Part shown: positions 34,282-43,137 of the stretch, piece by piece
Position numbering within the stretch: the first letter of the stretch is position 1
Layout: every line of letters begins with the position of its first letter
Assembly: GCF_015453285.1 (NCBI RefSeq)
Contig: NZ_JADLZT010000001.1
Location: forward strand, 248,001 to 312,000
Direction: 5' to 3'
DNA length: 64,000 bases
Origin: Lysobacter niastensis
GTDB lineage: Bacteria; Pseudomonadota; Gammaproteobacteria; Xanthomonadales; Xanthomonadaceae
The notes under the pieces: model-generated
What the model saw: the letters and a program-made list of their open reading frames with translations, nothing else
Database searches by the model: none
What the model was told of the DNA's origin: nothing
Position numbers and translations under genes: made by a program

Positions 34282-35988
34282 TTACGGCTGCGTGCTGGCG
34301 TACTGCGACAGGCCCAGCACCTCGAGCCCCTGGTCGAAGCGGATGTCGACCGGGATCTTCGCGTCCTTCAGGCGTGCCAGGTCCGAAGCGAGTTCGGGCT
34401 TGATGACGCCCATCGTCGCGGTCATGCGCTTGGCCTCGGCGTAGTCGCCGTCGCCCTGCACGGTCAGCAGCTTGGCGCTGAGCGCGTTCATTGCCGAGCG
34501 CATCTTCTCGAAGTCGACGCGGTAGCGGCCATCGGCGTCACGGGTGAACGCGCCGCGTTCGGCGAAGAAGTTGAAGCGCACCATGTTGGCCTTGCCATGC
34601 GCGTCCGCGGCGCCGAAGCGCACCGAGCGCAGGATGCCGGCGAGGAAGGTGACGTAGCCGTCCATCAGCTTGGTCTTGTCGAGTTCACCCTGCTCGCTCA
34701 GCGCGTCGATCATGTACAGGCCGAGGATGTCGGCCTTGCCCTCCTCGAAGCTGGAGGCGTACTCCTTCAGCGCTTCGTCGACCGTGCCCTTGCCGTCGAG
34801 AGTCTTCTTGATGCCCAGGCCGTGCGCGACCTCGTGGAACATCACGTCCTCGAAGAATGCATCGAAGGTGACGTGCTTGAGCTGGTCCTGGGCGATCAGC
34901 TGCTGCGCGATCGGCATCAGGATCGCGTCGAACTTCGCCTTCATGACGTTTTCCAGCTGCAGACGGCGCGTGCCTTTCTTCAGCTGGACTTCCTCGTCGT
35001 TGGGCAGGTTGATCGCGATGGTCTTGGCGCCGACGTTGGCGTTGCCGCCGTAGTACACGGCCTGGTACGCGTTGAGGTCGGCATTGGAGCCGGGCGTCTC
35101 CGCCTTGTACTTCCCATCGACCGGCAGCCCCTTCTGCAGCGCTGGCAGCAGCTTGGCGAAGCGCGCCAGCTTCTGGCTCCATTCGATGTCCTTGATCAGC
35201 ACCAGGCCTTCGTAGGCAGCCTTATATCCGAACAGCTGGTCCTCGTAGGTCTCGATCGGACCGATGACGACATCGACCGGATTGGTCTTCATGTCCATCC
35301 AGGCCAGGTCGCTGGGGCGGAAGTCGTCCGACAGCAGCGCGTCGGCGCGCATGGCCAGGTAGCTCGCGAACGCCTGGTCGGCGCTGAGCTTCGACGCCTC
35401 GCGCAGCAGAGCGGCGGCGCGCTCCAGTTCGGCGCGGTACGCCTGGTGATAGGGCTCGGTGATCAGCTTGCCGGCCGCGTCGCGGCGAAGCAGCGTGTAG
35501 TTGGAGGTCTTGTCCGGCAGCGAGGCAGCCTCGAACTCTTCCTTGGTCATGTCCACGGGATAGAACGGGCCGCCCGGCGGACGCGCCCCCACACCGGCGA
35601 TGAACGGCTTGTCCTCGTTGAGGCGGTCCCACGGGCCGAAGTTGACCTCGACCAGTTCGCGCGTGGCGGCATCGGGGGCGCGTGCGAGCAGTTGATCGCG
35701 GTCGCCGTCCCACGATTGCTTCCAGTAGATCGCGTTCATCACGCCGCTGGCTTCGACCAGCCTGGCGATCATCTGTCGCGTACGTTCATCGAACTTCGAC
35801 AGATCGGCCTTCAACGGAACGCGGGCGTAATCGCCGGCGTGCTCCGCGGCGTAGGCGCTGGCGGCATCGGGCGCGGGCTGCGCCGGTGCCGTGCTCGCGG
35901 CCGGCTCCGGGGCCTGGCGTTGACAGGCGGCCAATGCAATGACGGCGAGGCAGGCGAAGGCGAGGGGGCGCAGGGACAATGCAGGCAT
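34282..35988 (-). CDS. peptidase M49-like (dipeptidyl-peptidase III family) lipoprotein
   Basis: A 568-residue protein with a signal peptide, lipobox LAAC near residue 21 and an Ala/Pro linker. The zinc site is H385-E386-V-A-H389 with EEGKAD at 415-420, the second glutamate motif of M49 enzymes. Typical DPP III enzymes have HExxxH, with one extra residue; here the spacing is the normal HExxH. The mature part begins with [17 protein letters not shown]. It probably removes dipeptides in the periplasm. The ATG at 35988 gives the signal peptide directly. Confidence 0.87.
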   Translation of the reverse strand: MPALSLRPLAFACLAVIALAACQRQAPEPAASTAPAQPAPDAASAYAAEHAGDYARVPLKADLSKFDERTRQMIARLVEASGVMNAIYWKQSWDGDRDQLLARAPDAATRELVEVNFGPWDRLNEDKPFIAGVGARPPGGPFYPVDMTKEEFEAASLPDKTSNYTLLRRDAAGKLITEPYHQAYRAELERAAALLREASKLSADQAFASYLAMRADALLSDDFRPSDLAWMDMKTNPVDVVIGPIETYEDQLFGYKAAYEGLVLIKDIEWSQKLARFAKLLPALQKGLPVDGKYKAETPGSNADLNAYQAVYYGGNANVGAKTIAINLPNDEEVQLKKGTRRLQLENVMKAKFDAILMPIAQQLIAQDQLKHVTFDAFFEDVMFHEVAHGLGIKKTLDGKGTVDEALKEYASSFEEGKADILGLYMIDALSEQGELDKTKLMDGYVTFLAGILRSVRFGAADAHGKANMVRFNFFAERGAFTRDADGRYRVDFEKMRSAMNALSAKLLTVQGDGDYAEAKRMTATMGVIKPELASDLARLKDAKIPVDIRFDQGLEVLGLSQYASTQP

Positions 35989-36063
35989 GACGGTGCGGTC
36001 GATTTCGGGGCCAATCGCCATCCTACGCCGCGGGCCAAGGCCGCGCGATCACACGCCGCGCGA

Positions 36064-36069
36064 TAGAAT
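36064..36069 (+). promoter_or_regulatory. -10 box of a probable leaderless promoter (yqgE operon)
   Basis: TAGAAT ends 7 nt before the ATG at 36077, so the mRNA would start at or beside the start codon. No ribosome site precedes it. The 88-bp gap to the divergent M49 gene shows no clear -35. Confidence 0.5.
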
Positions 36070-36076
36070 GCGGGGC

Positions 36077-36643
36077 ATGCAAGCAACGCCCACACCCCTC
36101 GCCAATCAGCTCCTGATCGCGCTGCCGGCGCTGGCTGACACCAATTTCTCGCGCAGCGTCGCGCTGATCTGCCAGCACGACGACGACGGCGCCATGGGCA
36201 TCGTCGTCAACCGCCCGTCCGAATACACTCTCGGTGAAGTACTCGGGCAGATGGGCGTGGAAGGCGGCGATGAACATCTCCGCGCGCAGATCGTCCTGGC
36301 GGGCGGCCCGGTGCATCCGGAGCGCGGCTTCGTGCTGCACGATGGCGGAATGCATTGGGACTCGACGATGGCGATCGCCGAGGCGCTGTTCCTCACGACC
36401 TCGCGCGACATCCTCGAGGCGATGGCGCGTGGCGAAGGGCCCAGGCATGCGATCGTCGCGCTGGGTTGCGCCGGCTGGGGCTCGGGCCAGCTCGAGCAGG
36501 AGCTGACCGAGAACGACTGGCTGACCGCACCCGCGGATCCCGAACTGCTGTTCAACCTTCCGCTGGAATCGCGCTGGCAGGCGGCGGCCGGGCGCATCGG
36601 CGTCGACTTCGCCCACCTGGCCGATTACTCCGGGCACGCATGA
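36077..36643 (+). CDS. yqgE: YqgE/AlgH family protein
   Basis: A 188-residue protein of the UPF0301/YqgE family: [49 protein letters not shown] and [16 protein letters not shown] followed by [10 protein letters not shown]. The function is not established; in Pseudomonas AlgH was linked to alginate regulation. An in-frame ATG 9 nt upstream overlaps the -10 box and is less likely. Its stop overlaps the ruvX start (ATGATG). Confidence 0.95.
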   Translation: MQATPTPLANQLLIALPALADTNFSRSVALICQHDDDGAMGIVVNRPSEYTLGEVLGQMGVEGGDEHLRAQIVLAGGPVHPERGFVLHDGGMHWDSTMAIAEALFLTTSRDILEAMARGEGPRHAIVALGCAGWGSGQLEQELTENDWLTAPADPELLFNLPLESRWQAAAGRIGVDFAHLADYSGHA

Positions 36644-37167
36644 TGGCGCCGCCCTCCGGCCAGCCTTCCGAAAGCCAACCTGCCAGCGGACCGTCTTCCA
36701 GCATCCGCCGCGACGGCACCGTTCTCGGCTTCGATGTCGGCTCGCGCCGCATCGGCATCGCCGTCGGCAGTGCCTTTGGCCATGGCGCACGCGCGCTAGC
36801 CGTGGTCGACGTGCATGCGAGCGGACCGGACTGGGCCATGATCGACCGTCTGCGCAAGGAATGGCGTCCGGACGGCATGATCGTCGGCGATCCGATGACG
36901 CTCGAAGGCGGCGACCAGCCGATACGCCAGCGCGCCCATGCGTTCGCGCGCGAGCTGCATGCCCGCTACAAGGTGCCGGTGGTACTGGTCGACGAGCGAT
37001 CCAGTTCCATCGAAGCCGCGCAGCGTTTTGCCTCCGACCGCGCCGAAGGGCGCAAGCGCCGCCGCGATGCCGATGCCCTGGACGCGGTCGCCGCGGCCGT
37101 GATCATCGAGCGCTGGCTGGCGGCCCCGGACGAAGCCACCGAACTCTCCGACCTGCCTGCCGCATGA
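36640..37167 (+). CDS. ruvX: Holliday junction resolvase-like YqgF (RuvX)
   Basis: A 175-residue RNase H-fold protein: [18 protein letters not shown] with the catalytic Asp, [24 protein letters not shown] in part, [12 protein letters not shown] and [13 protein letters not shown] with the final Asp. YqgF proteins act in 16S rRNA 5'-end maturation and may resolve recombination junctions. An N-terminal extension of about 27 residues (Ser/Pro/Gln-rich) precedes the fold. Overlaps yqgE and pyrB by ATGA. Confidence 0.95.
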   Translation: MMAPPSGQPSESQPASGPSSSIRRDGTVLGFDVGSRRIGIAVGSAFGHGARALAVVDVHASGPDWAMIDRLRKEWRPDGMIVGDPMTLEGGDQPIRQRAHAFARELHARYKVPVVLVDERSSSIEAAQRFASDRAEGRKRRRDADALDAVAAAVIIERWLAAPDEATELSDLPAA

Positions 37168-38093
37168 ACGCATCCCACACCGTGACGCCCCGCCACCTGC
37201 TCACCCTGGACGGCATGCCGCGCGATGCCCTGAACGCGCTGCTGGTGCGCGCACAGGCCTTCGCCGAAGGCCATTACGACCGCCGCGCGCTGGATGGCAT
37301 CGCGGTCTGCACGCTGTTCTTCGAGCCTTCCACGCGTACGCGCATGAGCTTCACGCTGGCCGCGCAGCGGCTCGGTGCCGACGTGCTGAACTTCGATGCA
37401 TCCACGTCCTCGACCAGCAAGGGTGAAACCGCGCTGGACACGATGAAGAACCTAGAGGCGATGGGCGTGCGTGGCTTCGTCATCCGGCACAAGGTCGACG
37501 GCGCCGTGGCCGAATTGTCCGGACATGCCAACCCGGGAACGTCGCTGGTCAATGCCGGCGATGGCCGCACAGCACACCCGACGCAGGGCTTGCTTGACAT
37601 GCTGACCCTGCGCCAGGCGAAGGGTCATGACTTCTCCCGGCTGAAGGTGGTGATCGTCGGCGACGTGAAGCACTCGCGCGTGGCCCGGTCCGATCTGCAG
37701 GCGTTGCGGGCACTGGGTACCGGTGAGATCCGTGTGTGCGGGCCGGCCTCGTTGCTGCCGGACGACGGCACGCTGCAGGGTTGCGTGGTGTCGCATGACC
37801 TCGATGCCGCGCTGGAAGGCGTCGATGCCGCGATGATGCTGCGCCTGCAGCGCGAGCGCATGGAGGAGGGCCTGGTTGCCTCGCTTGACGAGTACCACCG
37901 TGACTTCGGGCTCAGCGCCGCGCGCCTGAAGCGTGCCGCCGCGGATGCCGTGGTGATGCATCCGGGGCCAATGAACCGCGGCGTGGAGATCACCGACGAC
38001 GTCGCCGACGGCCCGCAATCGCTGATCCTCACCCAGGTCAGCAACGGCGTCGCCGTGCGGATGGCGGTGCTGGAAGCGCTATTGCGCGGCTGA
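37164..38093 (+). CDS. pyrB: aspartate carbamoyltransferase catalytic subunit
   Basis: A 309-residue enzyme that joins carbamoyl phosphate and aspartate in the first step of de novo pyrimidine synthesis. The carbamoyl-phosphate motif FFEPSTRTRMSF, STSKGETALDT, the HPTQGLLDMLT block and the C-terminal MHPGPMNRGVEI are all intact. No pyrI or inactive pyrC homologue is next to it. It is third in yqgE-ruvX-pyrB. Confidence 0.97.
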   Translation: MNASHTVTPRHLLTLDGMPRDALNALLVRAQAFAEGHYDRRALDGIAVCTLFFEPSTRTRMSFTLAAQRLGADVLNFDASTSSTSKGETALDTMKNLEAMGVRGFVIRHKVDGAVAELSGHANPGTSLVNAGDGRTAHPTQGLLDMLTLRQAKGHDFSRLKVVIVGDVKHSRVARSDLQALRALGTGEIRVCGPASLLPDDGTLQGCVVSHDLDAALEGVDAAMMLRLQRERMEEGLVASLDEYHRDFGLSAARLKRAAADAVVMHPGPMNRGVEITDDVADGPQSLILTQVSNGVAVRMAVLEALLRG

Positions 38094-38096
38094 TTT

Positions 38097-38215
38097 CCCT
38101 CTCCCGAAAGGGAGAGGGAGTAATGGGGACACCGGTTTCCGGTGTCTTAAGCCATCCTGTCTTGCTTCTCCCCTTGTGGGAGAAGGTGGCCCGAAGGGCC
38201 GGAAGAGGGGTAAGC
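38097..38215. repeat. composite REP-like element with four hairpins
   Basis: In order: CCCTCTCCC-GAAA-GGGAGAGGG (38097-38118), GACACCGG-TTT-CCGGTGTC (38128-38146), CTTCTCCCC/GGGAGAAG (about 38164-38184) and GGCCC-GAA-GGGCC (38188-38200), ending GGAAGAGGGG. The first, third and fourth parts are typical of dispersed intergenic repeats in Xanthomonadales. It fills the gap between convergent pyrB and an esterase gene and could end both transcripts. Confidence 0.65.
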
Positions 38216-38229
38216 GAGCGACAGCGAGC

Positions 38230-39021
38230 CTATCGCTCCTGCGCGAACAGCCACGGCCACAGGTCCGCCGTGGCGTAAGCCGGGTCCCAGGCGTTGTGGC
38301 CGGCCTGGGCAAACTCTGTGTAACGCACGTTGCCGCCGATCCGGCGCATCGCTTCGACCATGTGGCGCGACTGGTCCGGCGTCACCACATCGTCCTGGCC
38401 GCCGTGGAAGAGCCACATCGGCAGGTGTTGCAGCCGCTGCGCGGCCGCCACGAACGGATCGGGCGCACCGGCGACGCCGTCGACCTGCAATGGTTCCTTG
38501 ATGCCGGGCTGAGTGATGCCGCCGCAGACCGGCACCAGCGCCGAGAAGCGTTGCGGTTCCATCAGCGCCAGCTCGTACACGCCATAACCACCGCGCGAGA
38601 TCCCGGTCAGCGCGATGCGGTCGTCGTCGCCATTGAACTCGCGCACGCTGGCATCGAGCTCGGCCAGCGCCATGCGAGCCGTGGCACCGCTCCACGACTG
38701 ACCCGCTTTCGCCTGCGGGAACACCACGATCGCAGGGAAGTCCGCCATGTGCTGTCGCAGGTACGGCCCGAGGCCGACCTCGATCTGGCGCTGGTTGTCG
38801 GTGCCGCGTTCGCCGGAGCCGTGCAGGAACAGCACGACCGCGGGCTTGCGTCCGCCTGCTTCACGCGAAGGAACGAACACCTGGTAGCGGTGGACAGCGC
38901 CCTCCACCTGCAGTTCGCGCTGTTCGAATCGGCCGGTATCCACCTTGGCGGGCGAATGCGAGCAGCTCGCACCGAGCAGCAACGCGAACATGACCAGCAG
39001 CGAGTGGGGATGGAACTTCAT
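38230..39021 (-). CDS. alpha/beta-hydrolase lipoprotein (esterase/prolyl oligopeptidase-like)
   Basis: A 263-residue protein with a signal peptide and lipobox-like GASC near residue 20. The hydrolase core shows VVLFLHGSGERG (oxyanion hole), the nucleophile elbow TGISRGGYG with the catalytic Ser, an Asp in HGGQDDVV and a His in FAQAGHNAWD. It resembles the dienelactone hydrolase/feruloyl esterase-like phospholipase group. Substrate unknown. It is the only gene between pyrB and mgtE; no operon partner. Confidence 0.9.
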   Translation of the reverse strand: MKFHPHSLLVMFALLLGASCSHSPAKVDTGRFEQRELQVEGAVHRYQVFVPSREAGGRKPAVVLFLHGSGERGTDNQRQIEVGLGPYLRQHMADFPAIVVFPQAKAGQSWSGATARMALAELDASVREFNGDDDRIALTGISRGGYGVYELALMEPQRFSALVPVCGGITQPGIKEPLQVDGVAGAPDPFVAAAQRLQHLPMWLFHGGQDDVVTPDQSRHMVEAMRRIGGNVRYTEFAQAGHNAWDPAYATADLWPWLFAQER

Positions 39022-39106
39022 GGGACAGCCTGGCAAACGACGTTGCCATATTTTTCCGCGTACGAGCGGCTGCGCGCCCGCGATTGCGTCGCAGAAACGC
39101 ACTTGA

Positions 39107-40468
39107 TCAGCGCAACAGCAGCAGCGTGGCCAGACCCAGGAACGTGAAGAAGCCCATGACGTCGGTCACGGTGGTCAGGAAGATGCTGCTCGCCAGCGCC
39201 GGGTCGAAACCGAAGCGCTTGAGCGTCAGCGGCACGAGCACGCCGGCCATCGCCGCCGAGAGCAGGTTCAGCGTGAGCGCGGTGGCGATCACCAGCGACA
39301 GGCCGATGTTGTGGAACCACAGCATCACGATCACGGCCAGCAGCGAGCCGAGCGCCAGGCCGTTGAGCAGCGCGACGCGCACTTCCTTCCACAGCAGCGT
39401 GCGCACGTTGGAGGCACCCACCTGGCCCAGCGCCAGGCCGCGCACCATCAGCGCCAGTACCTGCGTGCCGGCATTGCCGCCCATGCCGGCGACGATCGGC
39501 ATCAGCACCGCCAGCGCGACCAGCTTGTCGATCGTGCCGGCGAACTCGCCGACCACGCTGGCGGCCAAAAAGGCCGTGGCCAGGTTGATCGACAGCCAGA
39601 TCAGGCGGCGCCGCATCGCGCGCCACACCGGGCTGAACAGGTCCTCGTCCTCGTCCAGGCCGGCCGCGCTCAGGGCCTGGTGCTCCGCCTGCTCGCGGAT
39701 GATGTCGACGACGTCGTCGATGGTGATGCGGCCGAGCAGGATGTTGCTGTCGTCGACCACCGGCGCGCTGAGCCAGTCATGGTCGGAGAACCTGCGGGCG
39801 ACTTCGCCAGCGGACTCTTCCACGTCGATCGCCGGCTGCTCGTCGTCGATCAGCTTGTTGATCGGCGTGCCGGGCTCGTTGGTCAGCAGCGAAGCCACCG
39901 CAATGCGGCCGAGGTACTGGTGGCGGCGGCTGACCACGTACAGGTGGTCGGTGTGCTCGGGCAGTTCCCCGCGCAGGCGCAGGTAACGCAGCACGACGTC
40001 GATGGTGGTGTCGGCGCGCACCGTCACCACGTCGGGATTCATCAGTCGGCCGGCGGTGTCCTCCGGGTACGACAGCACCTGCTCGAGCCGCTCGCGGTTC
40101 TCGCGGTCCATCGACTTGAGGACTTCGTCGATGACCGTGTCGGGCAGGTCCTCGACCAGGTCGGCGAGGTCGTCGATGTCCAGGTCCTCGACGGCCGCGA
40201 CGATTTCGTCCGGATCCATCTCGGCCAGCAGGCTCTCGCGCACCTCGTCGCCGACGTGGACCAGCACCTCGCCGTCGTCCTCGGCATCGACCAGGCCCCA
40301 GACGATGGTGCGCTTGGCCGGCGGCAGCGATTCGAGCAGGTTGCCGATCTCGGCAGGGGAGAGCGTGTTGACCAGCCGGCGCACGGGGCCAAGGCGGCCG
40401 CTGTCGAGCGCGTCTGAGAGCAGACGCAGCTGGCGCGCGGTCTTGTCGTGGCGGACGGCTTCGGCCAT
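39107..40468 (-). CDS. mgtE: MgtE magnesium transporter
   Basis: A 453-residue Mg2+ channel/transporter. The N-terminal superhelical domain (EIGNLLESLPPAKRTIVWGLV, DLADLVEDLPD) is followed by two CBS domains (LNPDVV-like TVRADTTIDVVLRYLR; GRITIDDVVDIIREQ) and five membrane helices, with the pore segment PIVAGMGGNAGTQVLALMVRGLA in part. The soluble domains close the pore when Mg2+ is high. It lies 105 bp after ptsI at the end of the regulatory PTS cluster. Confidence 0.96.
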   Translation of the reverse strand: MAEAVRHDKTARQLRLLSDALDSGRLGPVRRLVNTLSPAEIGNLLESLPPAKRTIVWGLVDAEDDGEVLVHVGDEVRESLLAEMDPDEIVAAVEDLDIDDLADLVEDLPDTVIDEVLKSMDRENRERLEQVLSYPEDTAGRLMNPDVVTVRADTTIDVVLRYLRLRGELPEHTDHLYVVSRRHQYLGRIAVASLLTNEPGTPINKLIDDEQPAIDVEESAGEVARRFSDHDWLSAPVVDDSNILLGRITIDDVVDIIREQAEHQALSAAGLDEDEDLFSPVWRAMRRRLIWLSINLATAFLAASVVGEFAGTIDKLVALAVLMPIVAGMGGNAGTQVLALMVRGLALGQVGASNVRTLLWKEVRVALLNGLALGSLLAVIVMLWFHNIGLSLVIATALTLNLLSAAMAGVLVPLTLKRFGFDPALASSIFLTTVTDVMGFFTFLGLATLLLLR

Positions 40469-40573
40469 TCGGGGCTTCCGTTGGCGAGTCGAGCCACGTT
40501 GGGCGCGACAGGGTTAGGCGTTCATGCCGGCATTATCGCCCCATATGCGGAAGCTGCCCACCCCCGAAATCAT

Positions 40574-42292
40574 CTAAGGCGTGTTATCGCGCAGCCACTG
40601 TTCGATCGAAGCGCGGTCCCTCGCGCGAAGCAGGCCCTTGGCATTTGCCTGCAGTTGCGACAGATCGCAGGCGCGGATGCTGCGCCGGAGTTCCAGCAGC
40701 GTGGCCGGGTGCAGGCTGAACTCCATCAGTCCCAAGGCCAGCAGCAGCGGCGCGAAGTGCGCGTCGCCGGCCATTTCCCCGCACACCGCGACCGGCTTTC
40801 CGCGCTTGTGGCCCAGCTTGATCACGCTGCTCAGCATGCGCAGCACGGCCGGGTGGAGCGGCGTGTAGAGCTCGCCGAGGGCTTCGTTGTTGCGGTCGGC
40901 CGCGAGCAGGTACTGGACCAGGTCGTTGGTGCCGATCGAGAGGAAGTCGACGCTGCCGATGAAGCTGGGCAGGGCGATCGCCGCTGCCGGGACTTCGATC
41001 ATCGCGCCCAGCGGAATCTGATCGGCAACCTCGTGGCCCTGAGCGCGCACTTCCTCAATCACACGATTGAGGCGAGCGCGCACGGTACGGATCTCCTCGC
41101 GCGAGCTGACCATCGGCAGCAGGATCCGCAGCGGGCCGTAGCCGGACGCGCGCACCAGGGCGCGCAGCTGCGTGTCCAGAAGGCCATCGCGCGCCAGCGA
41201 GAGGCGCACGCCGCGCAGGCCCAGCGCGGGATTGGGCTCGTCGCGCAAGGCCAAGCCGGTGCGGTCGGCCTTGTCGGCGCCGAGGTCGAGGGTGCGGATC
41301 GTCACCGCGCGGCCGGTCATGCCGAGCACGACGTCGCGATACACGCGGAACTGCTCGTCCTCGTCCGGTAGTTCGTGGCGCTGCAGGAACAGGAACTCGG
41401 TGCGATACAGGCCAACGCCGGCGGCGCCTAGGGCATGCGCTTCGGCCACATCCTCGCGCGACTCGGCATTGGCGTAGAGTTTGATGTCGATGCCATCGAG
41501 CGTGCGCGACGGCTCGCGGCGCAGCCGGTGCAGCTGCTTGCGCTCGCGCGCGAGCTCGCGCATCCGCGCACGGTGCGCGCGCAGGTCGCCGGCGTCGGGT
41601 TCGACCACCACGCGGCCGCTGCCGCCATCGACGGCCAGCACGTCGCCGTCGTTGATCCGCTGCATCGCGAGCGAGGCGCCGACGACCAACGGCAGGTGCA
41701 GGCTGCGCGCGAGGATCGCGCTGTGCGAGAGCGTGCTACCCGACGTGGTAACGATCGCCATCACGCCCTGCGCCTGCAACTGCGCCAGCTCGGCGGGGGC
41801 GATGCTGTCGGTGACCAGGATTTCGCCAGCGACGCCCTGGACGTTGGCGTCGTGCCGGTGCAGCGCGGCGTGGATGCGTCCGATGACCTGGTCGACATCC
41901 TCGATGCGGCTGCGGAAGTAGGCGTCGTCGAGCGTGTCGAACACCGACGCGATGCGGTCGCGCTGCAGGCGCAGCGCGTAATCGGCTCTATAGAGGCCCT
42001 TGCGGATCAGCTCGTCCAGGCCCTGCAGCAGCTCCGGGTCGTCGAGCAGCAACGTGTGCAGGTCGAGGAACTCGCCGACTTCGTGCGCGAGGGCACCGTG
42101 GAGGCGCTCGCGCAAGGCATGCATCTCGCCGCGGACATGGGCGATCGCATCGTGCAGGCGTGCGATCTCGGCCTCCGCGGCCGACCTCGGTATCCGCTCC
42201 TCGACGACCTCCAGCGCATGTGGCAGGCGCACACGGGCACGGCCTAGCGCGCTGCCGCGCGACGCGCCGTGTCCGATGAACTCCTGTCTCAT
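40574..42292 (-). CDS. ptsI: phosphoenolpyruvate-protein phosphotransferase (PTS enzyme I)
   Basis: A 572-residue enzyme I that takes phosphate from PEP and passes it to HPr. The phospho-histidine domain has TTSGSTLSHSAILARSL with the active His; the PEP-binding barrel has LYRTEFLFLQR, GLRGVRLSL, LPMVSSREEI, GAMIEVPAAAI, SIGTNDLVQYLLAADRN and CGEMAGD. Length fits the family. It follows ptsH by 19 bp. Confidence 0.97.
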   Translation of the reverse strand: MRQEFIGHGASRGSALGRARVRLPHALEVVEERIPRSAAEAEIARLHDAIAHVRGEMHALRERLHGALAHEVGEFLDLHTLLLDDPELLQGLDELIRKGLYRADYALRLQRDRIASVFDTLDDAYFRSRIEDVDQVIGRIHAALHRHDANVQGVAGEILVTDSIAPAELAQLQAQGVMAIVTTSGSTLSHSAILARSLHLPLVVGASLAMQRINDGDVLAVDGGSGRVVVEPDAGDLRAHRARMRELARERKQLHRLRREPSRTLDGIDIKLYANAESREDVAEAHALGAAGVGLYRTEFLFLQRHELPDEDEQFRVYRDVVLGMTGRAVTIRTLDLGADKADRTGLALRDEPNPALGLRGVRLSLARDGLLDTQLRALVRASGYGPLRILLPMVSSREEIRTVRARLNRVIEEVRAQGHEVADQIPLGAMIEVPAAAIALPSFIGSVDFLSIGTNDLVQYLLAADRNNEALGELYTPLHPAVLRMLSSVIKLGHKRGKPVAVCGEMAGDAHFAPLLLALGLMEFSLHPATLLELRRSIRACDLSQLQANAKGLLRARDRASIEQWLRDNTP

Positions 42293-42311
42293 GGATCGTC
42301 CCTGCCGGAGG

Positions 42312-42581
42312 TCAGATGTCTTCGTCGAAGCGGCGATCGAACAGCGCGATCACGGCATCGGCCGCGGCGGCCTCGTCCTCGCCTTCGACGCGCAGCTTGA
42401 CCGGCGTGCCCTGGCCGGCGGCCAGCAGCATCACGCCCATGATGCTCTTGGCGTTGATCTCACGCCCCTTGGCGGTAAGCGTTACGTTGCTGCGGAAGGC
42501 CGCCAGCACCTGCACCAGCTTGGCAGTGGCGCGCGCATGCAAACCCAGGCGATTGCTGACGGTCAGTTCGCGTTCGATCAT
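42312..42581 (-). CDS. ptsH: HPr phosphocarrier protein
   Basis: An 89-residue HPr with His15 in NRLGLHARATAKLVQ (phosphorylated by enzyme I) and Ser46 in AKSIMGVMLLAAG, the site used by HPr kinase. The presence of hprK nearby agrees with Ser46 control. GAGGG precedes the ATG. Located between the EIIA-Man gene and ptsI. Confidence 0.96.
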   Translation of the reverse strand: MIERELTVSNRLGLHARATAKLVQVLAAFRSNVTLTAKGREINAKSIMGVMLLAAGQGTPVKLRVEGEDEAAAADAVIALFDRRFDEDI

Positions 42582-42632
42582 CGTGGTGCCCTCAATCCCG
42601 TCTCCTGCACGCCTTCATCCAGTGTCGCGTCC

Positions 42633-43025
42633 TCATGCCTCATCGATGATCACGCCATTGCGCGTACCGGCAGCGGCTACCGCCGGCAGTTCGTCGAGCT
42701 CGAGTTCTGCGTAGTTCAATACCCGCAGCAGCATCGGCAGGCTCAGCGCCGATACCCGGCGTACGGGCGTGCCGAGCCGCGCGACCTTGGCTGCCAGGTT
42801 GCTTGGCGTCGACCCGTAGAGGTCGGTCAGCACCAGCACGCCCTGGCCGCCATCGACGCGCCGAAGCGCGGCGCTGGCCTGGGGGAGCAGGCTGTCCGGG
42901 TCGCCGTCGAACGGCACTTCCATCGCCTCAACGCGCAGCGGCAGTGTCCGCAGCAGGCGCTGCGCGACCGCCACCAGCGAGTTGCCGATGCCTTCGTGGG
43001 TGATCAGTAGGATGCCGACGGCCAT
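42633..43025 (-). CDS. PTS EIIA component, mannose family
   Basis: A 130-residue EIIA of the mannose class: VGILLITHEGIGNSLV with the phospho-acceptor His10, a GQGVLVLTDLYGSTPSNLA block and the C-terminal ELPAV. Normally it hands phosphate to a EIIB sugar transporter component. No EIIB, EIIC or EIID gene is in the window, so it likely acts in regulation in this cluster, as proposed for related bacteria. Confidence 0.93.
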   Translation of the reverse strand: MAVGILLITHEGIGNSLVAVAQRLLRTLPLRVEAMEVPFDGDPDSLLPQASAALRRVDGGQGVLVLTDLYGSTPSNLAAKVARLGTPVRRVSALSLPMLLRVLNYAELELDELPAVAAAGTRNGVIIDEA

Positions 43026-43090
43026 GCCGCCAACTTAACAGACGCGGGTTACGGCTCGGAAGCACCGGCAGCGCCTTGCCGCCAGACACG

Positions 43091-43118
43091 ACGTGGGCAG
43101 CCGTTTGGCTGCCCACGT
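43091..43118 (-). terminator. hairpin terminator after the Pro-rich lipoprotein gene
   Basis: A perfect 12-bp stem ACGTGGGCAGCC with loop GTTT, 20 nt after the stop on the minus strand. The following bases are not a clear T-tract. It may partly insulate the EIIA gene from upstream transcription. Confidence 0.6.
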
Positions 43119-43137
43119 GATCCGCGATGTTGCCCGG

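Noticed and set aside
33904-36066. Open frame of about 720 codons antisense to the M49 peptidase and tag genes
   Set aside because: The opposite strand encodes clear protein families with catalytic motifs. The antisense frame has no domain and a biased composition typical of a shadow.
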